NCBI RefSeq assembly: GCF_026262505.1 | Contig: NC_067203.1 | Span: forward strand, 1,116,001-1,180,000 | Origin: Trichomonas vaginalis G3 | Taxonomy: Eukaryota; Parabasalia; Trichomonadida; Trichomonadidae | Length of the DNA: 64,000 nt | Direction: 5' to 3' | In this document: in pieces, positions 1-10,713 of the stretch | Layout: each line of letters starts with the position of its first letter | How positions within the stretch are numbered: the stretch's first letter is position 1 | Program-made: the position numbers and the translations under genes | Notes under the pieces: generated by a model | What the model was told of the DNA's origin: nothing | Database searches by the model: none | The model's input: only the letters and a program-made list of their open reading frames with translations

Positions 1-1566
1 ATTAAAATTAATGCTCTAGATTCAAATAGAATATCAGCAATTGATATTGCAATCAAAAAAGGTTACAATGATATTGGAATGTTACTTTTAAATCATGGTG
101 CTATAATCAATTTATACGATGATGAATATAAATTACACTATCCTGTATCAAGAAATAAGATAATTGTTGTTCATTATCTTCTTAGGAGTGGTGCAGATGT
201 GAATAAAGAGGATCAACATAAGAAGACACCTCTTCATATTGCAGCGGAAAAAGGGTTTTGTGAAATTGCTAAAATTTTAATTGACCATGGAGCAGCAATC
301 AATCTTAAAGATGAAAATGAGAAAACTCCATTATGCATTGCAATTTCGTGTAATTATCCAAAAATAATTGAACTTCTTATTGAAAATGGAGCTGATCTCA
401 AAGCAATAGATGATCAAAAAAAGACAATGCTTCATTATGCTGCAGAAAATAATATGAAAGAATTATCGATTTTCTTAATATCAAATGGTATTTGTATCAA
501 TTCAAAGGATCAATATAATATGACTCCGTTCTATTATTCAGTATTTCAAAAATGTATTTATTCTAATAAGATAATTGATAATTTTGAGACTGCAGAGTAT
601 CTTTTGAATTTAGGTGCGAATATCAATGAAATAGACGAATTTGGCCAAAATCCACTTCAGATTGCAGCCATGAATGGAAAAACTGAGCAAATTTCCTTTC
701 TCTATCATCATGATTGTGATCTAAACTCAAAAGATATGTATGGAAAATCGGTGTTCCATTTTGCAGCAATGAACCGGAACTTAGAAGTTGCTGAACTTCT
801 ATTGTCGATTGGAGCTGATATAAATGCAAGAACCAATATTGGGGAAACTGCCATTCATATTGCAATAAACGCTAATAATATAGAAATGGCAAAATTTTTT
901 ATCATGAATGGAGTTGATATAAATGCCAAGAATTGCCGAGGAGAAACTGCACTTCACTATGCAGTTCAAAAAGAATGGATAGAATCAATAGAATTTCTAA
1001 TCAGGAAAGATATAAATATCAATGAAAAAGATAATCATGGAAGAACAGCATTGCATTTTGCTGCGATAAAAAGTACTGATGTATGTGTGAGCACTCTTTG
1101 TAAATACCGATTGGATATTCAAGCAAAAGACGAAAAAGGAAAAACTGCTTTACATTATGCAGTTACTCATTCCGATGATAGCGTCAGAATTCTTATTAAC
1201 CATGGACTTGATGTGAATATAAGGGATAATAAGGGAAATACCCCGCTTCATATTGCAAAACGCCGAGATGAAAAAGAGATTGAAAAAACTCTTATTTCCT
1301 TGGGAGCTGATACAGGTGCCAAAAATAATAGAGGCCAAACTCCTTATTACATTGAACAATCAGTTAAAAGATTGAAATTAATTGTATGCATCACGGGGGT
1401 ATTTCTATATTTGTTATTTTTATATAATCGTGGGATTTTAGGTTGGACGATAAGGCATCTGTTTGTAATTTGGGAATTTTTGAAACTTTTTTTTGTTTAT
1501 GCTATATGTATTCAAACTCCAATAGCAATATTTTGTAATCTTTTATATTATCATCACTGGTATTGA
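1..1566 (+). CDS. Ankyrin-repeat protein with C-terminal membrane segments (5' end outside window)
   Basis: The frame is open from the first base, so the first ATG visible (79) is internal and the true start lies upstream. About 13 ankyrin repeats of 33 residues follow one another, with repeated signatures such as TPLHIAAEKG, TALHYAV and GADINA. From about position 1378 the protein turns hydrophobic, with two or three likely membrane segments (LIVCITGVFLYLLFLY, then FLKLFFVYAICI). Ankyrin repeats bind proteins; a membrane-anchored ankyrin protein would present them at a membrane. Large ankyrin families are typical of Trichomonas. The partner and exact role cannot be read from sequence. No intron is apparent. 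The gene converges on the protease gene that ends at 1933. Confidence 0.9.
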   Translation: MKINALDSNRISAIDIAIKKGYNDIGMLLLNHGAIINLYDDEYKLHYPVSRNKIIVVHYLLRSGADVNKEDQHKKTPLHIAAEKGFCEIAKILIDHGAAINLKDENEKTPLCIAISCNYPKIIELLIENGADLKAIDDQKKTMLHYAAENNMKELSIFLISNGICINSKDQYNMTPFYYSVFQKCIYSNKIIDNFETAEYLLNLGANINEIDEFGQNPLQIAAMNGKTEQISFLYHHDCDLNSKDMYGKSVFHFAAMNRNLEVAELLLSIGADINARTNIGETAIHIAINANNIEMAKFFIMNGVDINAKNCRGETALHYAVQKEWIESIEFLIRKDININEKDNHGRTALHFAAIKSTDVCVSTLCKYRLDIQAKDEKGKTALHYAVTHSDDSVRILINHGLDVNIRDNKGNTPLHIAKRRDEKEIEKTLISLGADTGAKNNRGQTPYYIEQSVKRLKLIVCITGVFLYLLFLYNRGILGWTIRHLFVIWEFLKLFFVYAICIQTPIAIFCNLLYYHHWY

Positions 1567-1932
1567 TTAATTTTTTTTTCTCTGCATTATTCGCAAAATA
1601 TCTAATTTTGCTATTGTAATTAATATCTTTTTAATATTGTAATATTTGATTTGATTTCAATTCATAAATTTTAATGATCTATAGATTAATGGTATAAACT
1701 TACAACAGTTCTTTAGGCAAAAAATCTAATTTGATTTACACAAATTTGGATATAAGTTCACTTTTAACTCAATTGAGAATCATTTGTTTCATGAATCAAA
1801 AAAAAGATGAAAGCCTTTATCATATGCAAGCTATATAAATAAATTTTTAAAAAGTATATAAGTTTTGACTTTAAACAAATAAATTCTTTAAAAATAATAA
1901 ATAAAAAAAATAAACATATAAAAAAATAAAAA
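1567..1932. other. AT-rich spacer between convergent host genes
   Basis: About 370 bp, very AT-rich, between the stops of two convergent genes. I see no RNA gene, repeat or believable coding frame; a 65-codon minus-strand frame here is low-complexity and overlaps the 3' end of the protease gene. Confidence 0.6.
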
Positions 1933-4900
1933 CTATTGTTTCTTTCCGAAAATGATATCAATAAGATTCAATGCGTCAACAGCATAAACACTTTCTCTTT
2001 CATCAGTTAGAGATGTCTTGCAAATCTTTCTCATTGTTTCTACCTTGTTTTCATCGATATTTTTCAGTTTTTCTTTGATAAGACTGAATTCAAGAGAAAA
2101 TTCAAGTAATCTCTTGATATTCGTCGCTCTTTCATTCTCTGTAATCGTAGCAATCAGTTCGTAAACTCTTAGTAAAGGTGGTTCGATGGAAAATCCAAAA
2201 TTCTGACATTTTGACAAATAAATTTTTGTCGAAGTTCCGAAACATTCGATGTCAGAATTTTTCATGTTCTGTATCAGTATTTCGCAAAGTTCAGGAGTAT
2301 CCTTTGTCAATAACAAGACAACAACATTACACCATTCACAAATTAATTGGCCAGATGAAGTGGAAAGTGACTTAGAAATTTTTTGGATCAAAATATTCAT
2401 CAAATTCGATTTTCCTCTACAGAAAGTAATTGCGTTTCTTATGTAATCAATTTTTACTTTCTGCAAACTGTCATTAACAAATTTTTCTGGAATTAAATTG
2501 AGTGAAAAATCACAGAAATTGTCATTGACAGATAAAAGTGAAGTGACCAAAATCCAGTGACTTTCAATTTCGAAATTGAATTTAATTTTGTTTATCGCCT
2601 TGAAAACTTCTTCTGTGAATTTCAGATCAGTATTTCTTACACTTCTCAACACAGCGGCCAATAAAATGAAATCACAATCATAAGCTTTTTCTACGCGATG
2701 CAAAATTTTCGGCATCAATTTCGATTTTATGTAAATTTTCGCAAGAGAAGGATCGCAGTCAACCACGAAAACAGAGAGTTTCGCTAACAATGGTTCTCCT
2801 GGATTTGCAAAGGACAATATGTTAACTGTGTCATTCATCATATTTGCCAAATTTTTCAGTACTTTTTTGTCACTTTTTGGCAAATATTTTATGAGCAAAT
2901 CGAAATATTCCGATGAAAAAGAAAATTCTGGTCTGAGACACAAAATCATGTTCTCTATGATCTTTGAAGTGAAAAGTGAAGTAAAGTATTCTGACACTTC
3001 ACTTTTGACTACAAACTCTGGAATTTTTCTTAAGCCGTCCTTTGAACCACCTAAACCTTTCGAGAGCACGTCAAAGAACTTGATAAACTTTGTTTGGTCG
3101 GAAAAGAACTTTGCGAAATCTTCTTTCGTCAAACAACGAATCAAAAATGACAAAATATCCGAAATCAGAGTTTGTTTCGATATAGAAACATTCGAAAACT
3201 TCTTCACGACATAGAAAATTTGTTCGTATTCATTATAAATCATTTGTTGGTTGTCAGATCTGACGACAGACCATGCCAAAACCTCCAAATAGGGTTTGAA
3301 GATACTTGGAGTTGTGAAAGAGAAATAATTATCATTAGACTCTCTGTAGATGAATTTTCCGACGTTTTCAAATTCTGAAAACAAATTTTCTGACACTTTT
3401 TTGAGGTTTTGTTTATCAGAATCAGACATTACTACGTCGAAATCATCTTCCGAGAGGTTTTTAGCTGTTGGAAAGCTCTTCAACAGTGCTCTTTTGATTC
3501 CAAGACGTACTTCAGAGAGTGTGGACATCAGCCACTCCATAATCCACCATTTTGACTCCGCGAAAAACGGCTGCATCGATGAGGAACAATATTTTGGCAA
3601 ATTCTGACAAAGATGGCTTATCATTGACGAACTTGATAATTTCTTGATGTCAGAGGCTTCTGTGAAATGTTTGGTTTGACATAATGTGACAAAACTGTCT
3701 AACCTTAAATTATCGTCACTTGATTTAAGGTTATTCTTTAATTCCTGGATATTGTCATCAGTCATGATCAAACACTTCAACTGGCAGACTTGGTCGTTTG
3801 CTCCTTCGATTCTTTGGATGGCTTTGTGTATAATGATCTTCTTGATCAGGTCAATTGTCCCTTGGTCTTTTTCTTTTGTTACTTTTTCTTCAACAACTTT
3901 TCTGAGGCTGTCAAAAAGATCGTTACATGGTAATACTAATCCGATCTTTGTTCTGTCGATTTGTGACTGACAACTGTCCAAAAATGAAGTGACCACTTTA
4001 AATAAGCTGTCACTTTTTGCGCCAACGTCTACAACTATTTGGATTGGTTTTACGATTGTTTTGAAGGTCTGCTGGTCTTTCTTGATGATGTCTGGGAAGT
4101 TTTGGCAGAGGAAGTCAATGAAAATTTCGTAATTCTTGGTATTTTTGATGGATTCACTGACTAAATTGAAGAAAAAGTCCTGGTTTCGTGAGGAAGTGAT
4201 GCCAAGCTTCATTACATCCTTGTTGTATATGAAATATGGGTCTTCTTTCGTCTTTGAAACGATCTTTTGTTTAATTTTCTCCTGATCAACCTTAATTTGC
4301 TCGTTAAACAAGAATGTGAGGCCAACAATTGGATTATCTGTGTAATCTGACATCTTTAAGATGAAATCGTTCAAATCTTTGATTAAATTCGACTCAATTT
4401 CTTCGTCGTAAACGAAATTCTGTTCAACTTTCTCTTCTTTGATAGGAACGATTTCTTCTTTAGGTTCTTCTTTGACTTCTGAAGTAGATTTTGTATAAAA
4501 TATGAGATATGCTGATTCTGAGTTCTTTCCACCACCTGTAGACTTCATAACAGAGCTCATATTTGATCTGGAAACTCTTGAATCGTTGTAACAAATCCAA
4601 TTATCTCTATTATTTACGTATGAGTAATAATGACCTCCATTTGCACTTCCAATGTGTACGAGTACTCCTGTTAGGTCATATATAACATGTTCCGACTGGT
4701 CCGACATTAAATCTGAAAGATCTAATTTTTCTGGGAACAAATACTTGGAATTTACCTTTAATCTTTGATTTGTACTCATATTATACGTAAATCTCATCAA
4801 TTGGATAACTAATACCGTTGGCGGTTTTGTAATCTTATGAAACATTTTTGCGGAAATTTTTCCCAACTTTTCATCGGTGTATTTATTGTCTCCATCGAAT

Positions 4901-7900
4901 AAAATTGGGTTCTTGAAGCTTTTGAAGGAACTTTCAAGGGTATCATTGTTAGATACTTCGACAGGGAATGTAATTAACTCTTCATTCCTTTCGAAATGGT
5001 AATCTACGTCGACTCCTTCAATAATTGCTTTCATTTCGCCTTTGAATGGGTTTATAGCACCAGGAATTTCATTGTTTATGTCATCTAACAATGCTTGCAA
5101 GAATTCTACAGCATCTTGCTGCTGATATGGATTCACATGTTCTCCATACCACAGCCAGGACTTAACGAAAGCGGATGGATTGACTGCAGATCGACTTGTT
5201 TCGAGTTGTGTGAATACTTCTTTCAGTTTCTGTAGCCATTTCTTCTCAGGAGAAGATTTAATTAATAAATCTCTGAATTCTTGAACGTTGTACAGCTGCT
5301 GGAGTGTTGAATTCAAGTAGCATGTGCATCCCATATTAGTTAAACCTGCGTGTACCCTTACATCTTCTGGAATTAGATCATCTAGTTCATCATGAGCGTA
5401 TTGTGCACAATAATTTCGCAATCTCTTCTCATCTTGGATCTGAGAAAGCTGAAAATTGAGTGTAGGAAGCAATGTTGTGAGAATTGTCTGATTATATTGG
5501 ATCATCTCATTTAATGTGACTAAAATTTCCTTAATTGGTGAGTAATACTTGTATTTCGTGCAGAGTATTGTATCAACAATCAAGTTATAAAGACTTTCAT
5601 CGAATTTTGTGATGATTTTTGACAAAACTGAGAAAACTGAAGCAATGTAAGGTTTCGGAGGCATCTTAGCATAATCTATGAACAAGTCTGACTGATATAT
5701 TTCCTTCACAATCTGTTTCATTTCGTCATAAATGTAATCATTTTTGGTATTTTCTACAAAAGTGGATAAAAGCTTGAAATAATAAGTGGACTTTTCTTTC
5801 TTAGCTGTAGGAAGTAGATCTAAAATAGTTTTTTCAACAACTGATGGGTCAAATAATTTAAATAATTCTTGGAAGGTCGTTCTGACTGATTCGCTGCCAT
5901 AGAACATTAATTTCGGTAACAAAGATTTGATTTCTTCTGATGTTTTAACTAGATCTGGTAATTTCTGCAAAATTGCGATGAATAATGGGATAAAATGGTC
6001 TGATTGCTTCTTTTGCTCGGGGTTTTCTATTAGATCCTGAACAATTTTTGTGATTTTATCAATAATTTTTGATTTCTTAAGGATTTTTCCGTCATTTAAT
6101 TTTTGAACACTTAAATATGCGATATCTATGACCATTTCCTGGAATTCTCGCTTAGTGAATAGCTTATCTATATCATCTGTTGCTATTTCTAAGATTCTTA
6201 TAACTCCATTACCATTAATAAATTTATTTGTAAATTCTGTATTATTATCCAACAAATTACCAAGCGCATTGACTTTATATAGCAATGAAAATGGATGTCT
6301 TGTTGTTAAAACTTTGTCCCATGCATCAGATTCTGTTTCTAATAATTTATCTTCGATTTCTTTAAGAGTTGGAAGGTAATAAAGTATATAAAATGCTGTT
6401 TCATTATTTTTCTTGATCATTAGATGCCAAATTGCTTCTCTATATTGTAATAAAATTGGAGATGGAAAATTTGAGTAATTTTCCATTCGAAAATCCTTTG
6501 GAAATGATCCATTGTTGATTGTTACTGTCATTTGTTCCTGTAATTTCATGTTTTGGGCTGTCATTTCGACATTATTTTCCAAAAATATTTGTAAAGATTC
6601 TTTTTCTTGGTTTAGTTTGTATCCGATCTTTTCTCTGAGTGCTTCATAAGTTATCGACATCGGAACTTTGATTTTTCCAAGATCTGTACCTTTAATTTCG
6701 ATAATTGACATTTTTAGAGGACTGTCGTGTTTATTTCGAGTAATTTTGTATACTTCATCATCATGTTTCAATTCTATCTTCTTTATGAAGCCTAAATATG
6801 CTTGGAGAACAACATTTGATTCTAAATAATCTTTTGTCAAAGCTACGAACTTATTTATGTCATTTTGGTACAGTTTAGCAGCTGTATCTAATAATTCCGA
6901 ATTTTCCTCGTTGATAGCTGTCCGAATTATGTAATTTACGTCCTTAATTTGTTCAATTGGACCTTTATCCTTAATTACGTCATAATTCAGCAATTGGAAT
7001 ATGAGAATAATGAGTTTTGGGCATACAGGTGTTAGTTTGCATGCGTATCTAATCAAAGAATGAAGCATTTCGTCATTCATCATATCAAGTTCAGTTTTTT
7101 CGGCCAATTTTTGATATAATTCCAATATCGACTCAGGGTCCTTTTGTAGCATATTAAGAGTGAAGCTTTTGAACGCTTTGAACTCTTCATTTGTAATATT
7201 TTCGAATTTTATGAGGACATTTTTCAAACAATTTATGGCTTCTGGACAAAGTTTGTCCAAGAGTTCGACAGAGTTCAACAAAGGAATGAAAGACTCCATA
7301 ACTTTCTGGGGATTGGCGTATCTTATTGAACTTTGGTAGATAAGCATTACTTCCCTGATATTCCGCTTCTCCTTGAGGATTTCCAAGCAAAGATTCAATG
7401 TATTGTCGCATGTTTCTTGGTTATTTGGAATTAATTTCGATAATAAGAGAACTTGCTCTTTATTATTGCAATCGAATATGGTCAACAGGTTTTTAACAAG
7501 ATTTCCTCGGCATTCGTCGGTTAAAAAGTGATAATTGTCTTGAATAAATTTATAAGAAAAATCTGAGAAGGTTTTCGTGGTTTGGAGGTAAACCCAGAAC
7601 TGATCCCTTGTTGTTGACTCAAGATTGTTGAAGAATCGTTGGAATTCTTTGAGATTTGTGTCAATTTCCGCTGGAGGATTTTTTACGAATTTATTCCATA
7701 GTTTTATCAAATATTCGTGGTCCAGTTTTTTAGTTTGGAAGAGAACCAGCAAAACTTCGTACAAAGGAGCAATAATTTGTTGATGAATATCTTTTGTCAA
7801 AACCAAGTCAAGAAAATCTGATTCTAAGAGCAGTTTTAGTTTGTCTTCATTCAGTTTTATTTCTTTTTTCATGCTTACTAATGTATCAAAAGATTTTTTG

Positions 7901-8649
7901 ATGGAATCGCAAAAAACTTGTCTTGTGGAGGCTAAAAACAGCAGATCACTAAAGTTTGCTGCTTTGGAATTGTAATCTACCATATGTTTTGTAATAAATT
8001 TGAGGATAAAAGCGTGTTGAGATGTATCTATTTCTCTATTGATTTCTTGGTCTTTTGATTGCAAGAATGATATGTAAAGTGTGTTTGTACGATCAGCTAT
8101 TTCAGGCAAAACTGATTTATATAATTTTTTATTGAAAGTTTTGAGTAATTTCAGTGTCCAGTACATACTTTTGGGAGTTAAGGCATTAGGAGTCTTGTAC
8201 AATGTTAGTATTTGCGGAATTATGTCAGTAGACGATAACTGTGAGATGTTTTCTTTGATAAGCGAATTTGAAAAGAATCCAAATGAATTTTGCAATGAAT
8301 AAAACGGACATTGAGCATTTAGGAATACGTCTTTCATTGCTGAGATGAACTTTGATTGAGCATTTATGATGTATTTTGTAAAAAGTGGGATAAATTTTTG
8401 GAGAATTGAGTTCAAACTAGCAGAACTCTCTTTTGGTACTGTTTTGTTTAATATTGATGTTACAGTTTTAGCACAAAAATCATCCAAAAACCAATTTGTT
8501 TCATTTTTATAAGGATCTGCAAGAGAATCTCCGGAAATAAGTTGTGAAACATACTTATCAATGAGGTTTTCATCATCCTTTGAAAGATTTAAAGACAAAA
8601 TACTACTACAAGTTGAGTTGCACCAGTCTTCAAATTCTTTCTCACTCAT
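1933..8649 (-). CDS. Giant ubiquitin carboxyl-terminal hydrolase (USP, peptidase family C19)
   Basis: A single 2238-residue frame. The catalytic domain lies at about residues 1100-1400: the Cys box GLTNMGCTCYLNSTLQQLY puts the nucleophile at about C1110, and the His box NGGHYYSYVN puts the general base at about H1340, followed by NWICYNDSRVS. USPs cleave ubiquitin from proteins. A ubiquitin-like segment appears at about residues 650-710 (ITYEALREKIGYKLNQEKES). The remaining 1100 N-terminal and 800 C-terminal residues look all-helical, as in the very large USP9X/USP24/USP34 type. The start at 8649 (MSEKEFEDW) is the first ATG in the frame. The protein reads whole, with no intron signals. The substrate is unknown. 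Confidence 0.93.
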   Translation of the reverse strand: MSEKEFEDWCNSTCSSILSLNLSKDDENLIDKYVSQLISGDSLADPYKNETNWFLDDFCAKTVTSILNKTVPKESSASLNSILQKFIPLFTKYIINAQSKFISAMKDVFLNAQCPFYSLQNSFGFFSNSLIKENISQLSSTDIIPQILTLYKTPNALTPKSMYWTLKLLKTFNKKLYKSVLPEIADRTNTLYISFLQSKDQEINREIDTSQHAFILKFITKHMVDYNSKAANFSDLLFLASTRQVFCDSIKKSFDTLVSMKKEIKLNEDKLKLLLESDFLDLVLTKDIHQQIIAPLYEVLLVLFQTKKLDHEYLIKLWNKFVKNPPAEIDTNLKEFQRFFNNLESTTRDQFWVYLQTTKTFSDFSYKFIQDNYHFLTDECRGNLVKNLLTIFDCNNKEQVLLLSKLIPNNQETCDNTLNLCLEILKEKRNIREVMLIYQSSIRYANPQKVMESFIPLLNSVELLDKLCPEAINCLKNVLIKFENITNEEFKAFKSFTLNMLQKDPESILELYQKLAEKTELDMMNDEMLHSLIRYACKLTPVCPKLIILIFQLLNYDVIKDKGPIEQIKDVNYIIRTAINEENSELLDTAAKLYQNDINKFVALTKDYLESNVVLQAYLGFIKKIELKHDDEVYKITRNKHDSPLKMSIIEIKGTDLGKIKVPMSITYEALREKIGYKLNQEKESLQIFLENNVEMTAQNMKLQEQMTVTINNGSFPKDFRMENYSNFPSPILLQYREAIWHLMIKKNNETAFYILYYLPTLKEIEDKLLETESDAWDKVLTTRHPFSLLYKVNALGNLLDNNTEFTNKFINGNGVIRILEIATDDIDKLFTKREFQEMVIDIAYLSVQKLNDGKILKKSKIIDKITKIVQDLIENPEQKKQSDHFIPLFIAILQKLPDLVKTSEEIKSLLPKLMFYGSESVRTTFQELFKLFDPSVVEKTILDLLPTAKKEKSTYYFKLLSTFVENTKNDYIYDEMKQIVKEIYQSDLFIDYAKMPPKPYIASVFSVLSKIITKFDESLYNLIVDTILCTKYKYYSPIKEILVTLNEMIQYNQTILTTLLPTLNFQLSQIQDEKRLRNYCAQYAHDELDDLIPEDVRVHAGLTNMGCTCYLNSTLQQLYNVQEFRDLLIKSSPEKKWLQKLKEVFTQLETSRSAVNPSAFVKSWLWYGEHVNPYQQQDAVEFLQALLDDINNEIPGAINPFKGEMKAIIEGVDVDYHFERNEELITFPVEVSNNDTLESSFKSFKNPILFDGDNKYTDEKLGKISAKMFHKITKPPTVLVIQLMRFTYNMSTNQRLKVNSKYLFPEKLDLSDLMSDQSEHVIYDLTGVLVHIGSANGGHYYSYVNNRDNWICYNDSRVSRSNMSSVMKSTGGGKNSESAYLIFYTKSTSEVKEEPKEEIVPIKEEKVEQNFVYDEEIESNLIKDLNDFILKMSDYTDNPIVGLTFLFNEQIKVDQEKIKQKIVSKTKEDPYFIYNKDVMKLGITSSRNQDFFFNLVSESIKNTKNYEIFIDFLCQNFPDIIKKDQQTFKTIVKPIQIVVDVGAKSDSLFKVVTSFLDSCQSQIDRTKIGLVLPCNDLFDSLRKVVEEKVTKEKDQGTIDLIKKIIIHKAIQRIEGANDQVCQLKCLIMTDDNIQELKNNLKSSDDNLRLDSFVTLCQTKHFTEASDIKKLSSSSMISHLCQNLPKYCSSSMQPFFAESKWWIMEWLMSTLSEVRLGIKRALLKSFPTAKNLSEDDFDVVMSDSDKQNLKKVSENLFSEFENVGKFIYRESNDNYFSFTTPSIFKPYLEVLAWSVVRSDNQQMIYNEYEQIFYVVKKFSNVSISKQTLISDILSFLIRCLTKEDFAKFFSDQTKFIKFFDVLSKGLGGSKDGLRKIPEFVVKSEVSEYFTSLFTSKIIENMILCLRPEFSFSSEYFDLLIKYLPKSDKKVLKNLANMMNDTVNILSFANPGEPLLAKLSVFVVDCDPSLAKIYIKSKLMPKILHRVEKAYDCDFILLAAVLRSVRNTDLKFTEEVFKAINKIKFNFEIESHWILVTSLLSVNDNFCDFSLNLIPEKFVNDSLQKVKIDYIRNAITFCRGKSNLMNILIQKISKSLSTSSGQLICEWCNVVVLLLTKDTPELCEILIQNMKNSDIECFGTSTKIYLSKCQNFGFSIEPPLLRVYELIATITENERATNIKRLLEFSLEFSLIKEKLKNIDENKVETMRKICKTSLTDERESVYAVDALNLIDIIFGKKQ

Positions 8650-9950
8650 TGATTGGATAAAAGAAAATTTTTAGTTAAAAATTTTTGATTTCATCAAGAA
8701 TGCTAATGTGCGTTTAATGATAATTCTCTCAAAAACTGACAATTCAAAATGCAAATTGCAAATTTGCGAACAAAATCTAGTTTTTGAAAGGAATGACATT
8801 TGATTTTGATTCAATTACATGTGAGAATGCCATTGGTAATAATCTTAAATGAAATCAGTAAAAAAAGCTATGGACACAACGATTATTTTTCGAAAAAAAA
8901 TTGCTGAGTATATAGAGAGCGCTATATTAAGAGTTCTAGATGAATACTTAAATGAAACTATTAAGAGATAATTTGTTTAATAGAAACAGTAAATAACAGT
9001 TCATAATAGAAGTAAAGAAAAGCAAGATATTGTAAAATTATATGGCATCGAAATGAAACATGCTTAAAAGTAATGATTTAGTATGAAATACAAAGGAAAT
9101 AGAAATAAACATGAATTGCCGTAATTAAAAATGGGTGTAAAATTAAATTCGTATTTATTTAATAAATTTTCATACGATTTTCTAGCAAAGGCTAAATGAT
9201 AAAGAAGCCTTTGAGTAGTTTGATGTGGCATATAAGTTATTTAAAATCTAATGCAGGATTTCAAAATCGAAATTAAATCGGACCGTTAGATTGAAATGCA
9301 ATGGCGTCATTAGCAATACCAGTATTGTCATAGTCTAATATAAAAGAAAAAGAATGTGTTGTATGAAAAGAGCATACTTGAGAGAAATTGAAAATGAAAA
9401 TATGACTTGGGTCAAGAGGAATGAACGTTATTGGTTTTTGGATATGATTTTGAAATAAGCAATGATGAATGAAACAAGAAGAGAATGCTAGAACTTGAGT
9501 TATAAAAAACCCCGCCAAAATTGAAAAAAATAGATAATATATCATTTTTTGAAAGTATATAGGATAAAATGTTATAGTTTAATGGTATCAAAGGTAGCAT
9601 GTTCAAATCCAGTTGTATTAATTTTTTTATATTTCAAAAAATATGATAAGAATAAGAAAAACTATAAATTTGAGAATTTTGTAGTTATGAACAACCAAAT
9701 ATCGAAAAATATAATAAGTCGAGCAAAATAAATGGTAATTGAAAATTTTAATATGATATATTAAAGTTCATATTAAGACATAAATGGAAGATTTATATAT
9801 CTCTACTTGTAATTGAAAAATGTAAGAAAAATAAAAAGTAAATGTGTGAGGTATAGTGGCTAGAGAATTTGAGATATTGTGTTACTTAGTAATTATCATT
9901 ATATAGTATATAGTTATGGAATTTTGAATTGATGGATAAATTTTTCAGAA
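8650..9950. other. Gene-poor AT-rich region
   Basis: About 1.3 kb upstream of the protease gene. Short minus-strand frames of 60-90 codons between 9273 and 9606 are low-complexity and unconvincing. The only noteworthy stretch is a weak tRNA-like pair of boxes near 9577-9610 (TAGTTTAATGG, then GTTCAAATCC), which are too close together for a tRNA. Confidence 0.5.
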
Positions 9951-9974
9951 TGGATAACTTGAATGGGTAACTTT

Positions 9975-10713
9975 GACCGACAAGAGTGCATAACACACTC
10001 TTGTCGGTCACAATGTGTCATTCCGGGAGACATTGACTATGAATGTCTCCCAGATTGAGACAATATTCCGCAATCATAACTTGAATGCGGAACTTTGACC
10101 GACAAGAGTGTGTTATGCACTCTTGTCGGTCACAATGTGTCATTCCGGGAGACATTGACTATGAATGTCTCCCAGATTGAGACAATATTCCGCAATCAGA
10201 ATACGATTGCGGAACTTTGACCGACAAGAGTGTGTTATGCACTCTTGTCGGTCACAATGTGTCATTCCGGGAGACATTGACTATGAATGTCTCCCAGATT
10301 GAGACAATATTCCGCAATCATAACTTGAATGCGGAACTTTGACCGACAAGAGTGTGTTATGCACTCTTGTCGGTCACAATGTGTCATTCCGGGAGACATT
10401 GACTATGAATGTCTCCCAGATTGAGACAATATTCCGCAATCAGAATACGATTGCGGAACTTTGACCGACAAGAGTGTGTTATGCACTCTTGTCGGTCACA
10501 ATGTGTCATTCCGGGAGACATTGACTATGAATGTCTCCCAGATTGAGACAATATTCCGCAGTCATAACTTGAATGCGGAACTTTGACCGACAAGAGTGTG
10601 TTATGCACTCTTGTCGGTCACAATGTGTCATTCCGGGAGACATTGACTATGAATGTCTCCCAGATTGAGACAATATTCCGCAATCAGAATACGATTGCGG
10701 AACTTTGACCTAC
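9975..10713. repeat. 122-bp satellite array, three hairpins per unit
   Basis: Six full units plus the start of a seventh begin at 9975, 10097, 10219, 10341, 10463, 10585 and 10707, exactly 122 bp apart. Each unit contains a 14-bp perfect stem (GACCGACAAGAGTG, 7-nt loop, its complement), then a 10-bp stem (GGGAGACATT, 7-nt loop, AATGTCTCCC), then a junction hairpin around TTCCGCAATC. The junction alternates between two forms, one with a perfect 10-bp stem (GATTGCGGAA) and one imperfect (TGAATGCGGAA), giving a 244-bp higher-order period. Units are nearly identical, which implies recent amplification. The array ends abruptly inside or against a glycine-rich gene. Confidence 0.95.

Noticed and set aside
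2178-8302. Plus-strand frames opposite the protease gene
   Set aside because: All are antisense shadows of one long, motif-bearing coding frame.
9577-9612. tRNA-like boxes TAGTTTAATGG and GTTCAAATCC
   Set aside because: Only about 15 bases separate the boxes, too few for an anticodon arm, and the TpsiC stem pairs poorly.
9975-10713. Satellite as CRISPR array or origin
   Set aside because: Units are uniform with no variable spacers; nothing in the sequence marks an origin.
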